From Pseudomonas siliginis (GTDB lineage Bacteria > Pseudomonadota > Gammaproteobacteria > Pseudomonadales > Pseudomonadaceae): a stretch of 64,000 bases of DNA. Of this stretch, positions 61,910 through 64,000 are shown piece by piece. The stretch spans positions 1 to 64,000 of the forward strand of contig NZ_JAHSTW010000004.1 of NCBI RefSeq assembly GCF_019145195.1, read 5' to 3'. The notes under the pieces were generated by a model that was given only the letters and a program-made list of their open reading frames with translations, made no database searches and was not told the origin of the DNA. Position numbers and translations under genes: made by a program. The number at the start of each line of letters is the position of its first letter. The stretch's first letter is position 1.

Positions 61910-63088
61910 TTACTTGGAAAGAAACCGCATCCCTTCTTCAAGCCCGCGCAACGTCAGCGGATACATCTGATCCTCGATCAGATCGCGGACGATGTTGGTC
62001 GACGAGGTATAGCCCCAGGTATCTTTCGGATACGGATTGATCCAGATGAGCTTCTTGTATTTTTCCATGAAGCGCTGCATCCACACGTAACCCGGCTCTT
62101 CGTTCCAGTGCTCGACGCTGCCACCGGCCTGGGTGATTTCGTACGGCGCCATGGCGGCGTCACCAATGAAGATCACTTTGTAGTCGGCGCCGTATTTATG
62201 CAGCAGATCCTGGGTCGAGGTGCGCTCGGAAGTGCGGCGCATGTTGTTCTTCCACACTGATTCATAAATGAAGTTGTGGAAGTAGAAGTACTCGAGGTGC
62301 TTGAACTCGGTCTTGCAGGCCGAGAACAATTCCTCACAGATCTTCACGTGCGCGTCCATCGAGCCGCCGATGTCGAACAATAGCAACAGCTTCACCGTGT
62401 TGCGCCGTTCCGGGCGCATCTGGATATTCAGCAGGCCGGCGTCCTTGGCGGTGTGGTCGATGGTGCCGTCGATGTCGAGTTCTTCTGCGGCACCTTGGCG
62501 GGCGAACTTGCGCAAACGACGCAGAGCGACCTTGATATTGCGCGTGCCCAATTCCACCGAATCGTCGAGGTTCTTGTACTCGCGCTGATCCCAGACCTTG
62601 ACCGCTTTGCCCTGACGCTTGCCGGCGTCGCCAACCCGGATGCCTTCAGGGTTGAAACCGCCGGAGCCGAACGGGCTGGTGCCGCCGGTGCCAATCCACT
62701 TGTTGCCGCCGGCGTGGCGTTCTTTCTGTTCTTCCAGACGCTTCTTGAATTCCTCAATGAGTTTGTCTAGCCCGCCAAGGGACTGGATCTGCGCGCGTTC
62801 TTCGTCGCTCAGCGAGCGCTCGAATTCCTTACGCAGCCAGTCTTCGGGTATCAGCGCCTGCAAGTGATCGTCGAGTTTCTCCAGGCCATTGAAATAGGCG
62901 CCGAACGCGCGGTCGAACTTGTCGAAATGCCGCTCGTCCTTCACCAGAATCGCCCGCGACAAGTAATAGAACTCGTCCATGTCGGCGAAGGTCACGCGCT
63001 GTTTCAGCGCGTTGATCAGGTCGAGCAACTCGCGCACCGACACCGGTACCTTGGCTGCACGCATTTCGTTGAACAGGTTGAGCAACAT
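61910..63088 (-). CDS. VWA-domain (CoxE-like) partner of a MoxR ATPase
   Basis: This 392-residue protein has a helical N-terminal part and a C-terminal von Willebrand A domain. The metal site reads LLLFDIGGSMDAHVKICEEL (DxGxSxD), followed by FHNFIYESVW and IGDAAMAPYEIT. With the AAA+ protein encoded 12 bases upstream on the same strand it should form a MoxR–VWA chaperone pair that loads metals or assembles enzyme complexes. The client is unknown. Confidence 0.92.
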   Translation of the reverse strand: MLLNLFNEMRAAKVPVSVRELLDLINALKQRVTFADMDEFYYLSRAILVKDERHFDKFDRAFGAYFNGLEKLDDHLQALIPEDWLRKEFERSLSDEERAQIQSLGGLDKLIEEFKKRLEEQKERHAGGNKWIGTGGTSPFGSGGFNPEGIRVGDAGKRQGKAVKVWDQREYKNLDDSVELGTRNIKVALRRLRKFARQGAAEELDIDGTIDHTAKDAGLLNIQMRPERRNTVKLLLLFDIGGSMDAHVKICEELFSACKTEFKHLEYFYFHNFIYESVWKNNMRRTSERTSTQDLLHKYGADYKVIFIGDAAMAPYEITQAGGSVEHWNEEPGYVWMQRFMEKYKKLIWINPYPKDTWGYTSSTNIVRDLIEDQMYPLTLRGLEEGMRFLSK

Positions 63089-63100
63089 GGCAGCAGCCTC

Positions 63101-63946
63101 TTAGCGGGTGCCGCGCCGGCTCATGAACGCCAGGCGCTCAAGCAGTTGCACGTCCTGTTCGTTCTTCACAAGCGCGCCTGCCAGTGGCGGGATGGCTTTG
63201 GTCGGATCGCGCTCGCGCAGCACCGCTTCGCCGATATTGTCGGCCATCAGCAGTTTCAGCCAGTCGACCAGCTCGGACGTGGATGGTTTTTTCTTCAGGC
63301 CCGGTACCTTGCGCACGTCGAAGAATACGTCGAGCGCTTCGCTGACCAAGTCCTTTTTGATGTCCGGGTAGTGCACGTCGACGATTTTCTGCAGGGTGCT
63401 GCGGTCGGGGAAGGCGATGTAGTGGAAGAAGCAACGGCGCAGAAAGGCGTCCGGCAGTTCTTTTTCGTTGTTGGAAGTAATGATGATGATCGGGCGCTTT
63501 TTCGCCTTGATGGTCTCGTCGATTTCGTAAACGTAGAACTCCATCTTGTCGAGTTCTTGCAACAGGTCGTTGGGGAACTCGATGTCGGCCTTGTCGATTT
63601 CGTCGATCAGCAGAATCACCCGCTCCTCGGACTCGAAGGCTTCCCAGAGCTTGCCTTTCTTCAAGTAGTTGCGCACGTCGTGGACTTTTTCATTGCCCAG
63701 CTGCGAATCGCGCAAACGGCTGACCGCGTCGTACTCGTACAGACCCTGATGGGCCTTGGTGGTGGACTTGATGTGCCAGGTGATCAGCTTGGCACCGAAC
63801 GATTCGGCCAGTTGCTCGGCGAGCATGGTCTTGCCGGTGCCCGGCTCACCCTTGACCAGCAGCGGCCGCTCCAGGGTGATGGCGGCGTTGACCGCCAGCT
63901 TCAGGTCATCGGTGGCGACATAGGCCTGGGTGCCTTCGAACTTCAT
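63101..63946 (-). CDS. MoxR-family AAA+ ATPase
   Basis: A 281-residue AAA+ ATPase: Walker A GEPGTGKTMLA (about 35-45), Walker B VILLIDEIDKAD, sensor 1 IIIITSNNEKELPDAF, Arg finger region RRCFFHYIAFPD. It drives a VWA partner (the gene downstream, 12 bases away). The ATG at 63946 has GAGGAT upstream. The gene is complete; the window ends 54 bases upstream of it. Confidence 0.93.
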   Translation of the reverse strand: MKFEGTQAYVATDDLKLAVNAAITLERPLLVKGEPGTGKTMLAEQLAESFGAKLITWHIKSTTKAHQGLYEYDAVSRLRDSQLGNEKVHDVRNYLKKGKLWEAFESEERVILLIDEIDKADIEFPNDLLQELDKMEFYVYEIDETIKAKKRPIIIITSNNEKELPDAFLRRCFFHYIAFPDRSTLQKIVDVHYPDIKKDLVSEALDVFFDVRKVPGLKKKPSTSELVDWLKLLMADNIGEAVLRERDPTKAIPPLAGALVKNEQDVQLLERLAFMSRRGTR

Positions 63947-64000
63947 CTGCAAATCCTCGAACGGTAACGCTGACCTTGCGGGCAGGGCGGGGCGAAATAA

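Overview
The window looks like chromosome of a fluorescens-group Pseudomonas. The evidence is high-GC core genes with Pseudomonas-typical content and order (rnd–ycgL, ycgN, ptrB, eptA, a LOV histidine kinase, pxpABC, MoxR–VWA) and many REPIN-type repeats built on GGGAGCGAGCCTGCTCGC. This is inferred from gene content; no 16S or marker search was possible.

Bases 1 to about 34,040 are one accessory region. Its right edge is a 26-base remnant of the 3' end of a tRNA-Ser gene (34014–34039), the usual scar of a tRNA-targeted integrative element, followed by the chromosomal tRNA terminator. The left edge and any integrase lie outside the window. The region opens with prophage debris (a holin and a frameshifted terminase small subunit). 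Next come a type II restriction–modification pair (DNA methyltransferase plus XcyI-like nuclease), a DUF262/DUF1524 GmrSD-like protein and a large P-loop NTPase with a Cap4-like N-terminal nuclease. A type VI secretion effector cassette follows: hcp, vgrG, rhs with an HNH toxin tip and DUF4265 immunity gene, PAAR, then a second rhs with a deaminase-like tip and its own immunity gene. Two AT-rich genes come next (a membrane-anchored CxxC protein and a permuted NlpC/P60-like protein), then a decayed IS3 element, a putative AbiC-type phage-defence protein, a SulP transporter, a PD-(D/E)xK protein, a VOC protein and an XRE regulator. The region therefore combines phage defence with inter-bacterial weapons.

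From 34,051 onward the window is ordinary core genome: chromate transporter, RNase Z, LOV-histidine kinase, SDR, three LysR regulators, two MFS transporters, lipid A phosphoethanolamine transferase, RNase D, small conserved housekeeping genes, oligopeptidase B, a 5-oxoprolinase operon with a divergent LysR/MFS pair, and a MoxR/VWA pair. REPINs and a 16-bp minisatellite occupy intergenic gaps here. I saw no such REPINs left of the tRNA scar, where a different dispersed motif (TTTTGGCCGA) occupies gaps. This supports the boundary.

The most novel-looking items are the STAND-like nuclease NTPase with a nearby cluster of three identical-arm palindromes (TGCGCAA-N4-TTGCGCA), the two Rhs toxin–immunity pairs, the pair of unknown genes at 25.5–27.4 kb, and the PD-(D/E)xK protein at 31.7 kb.
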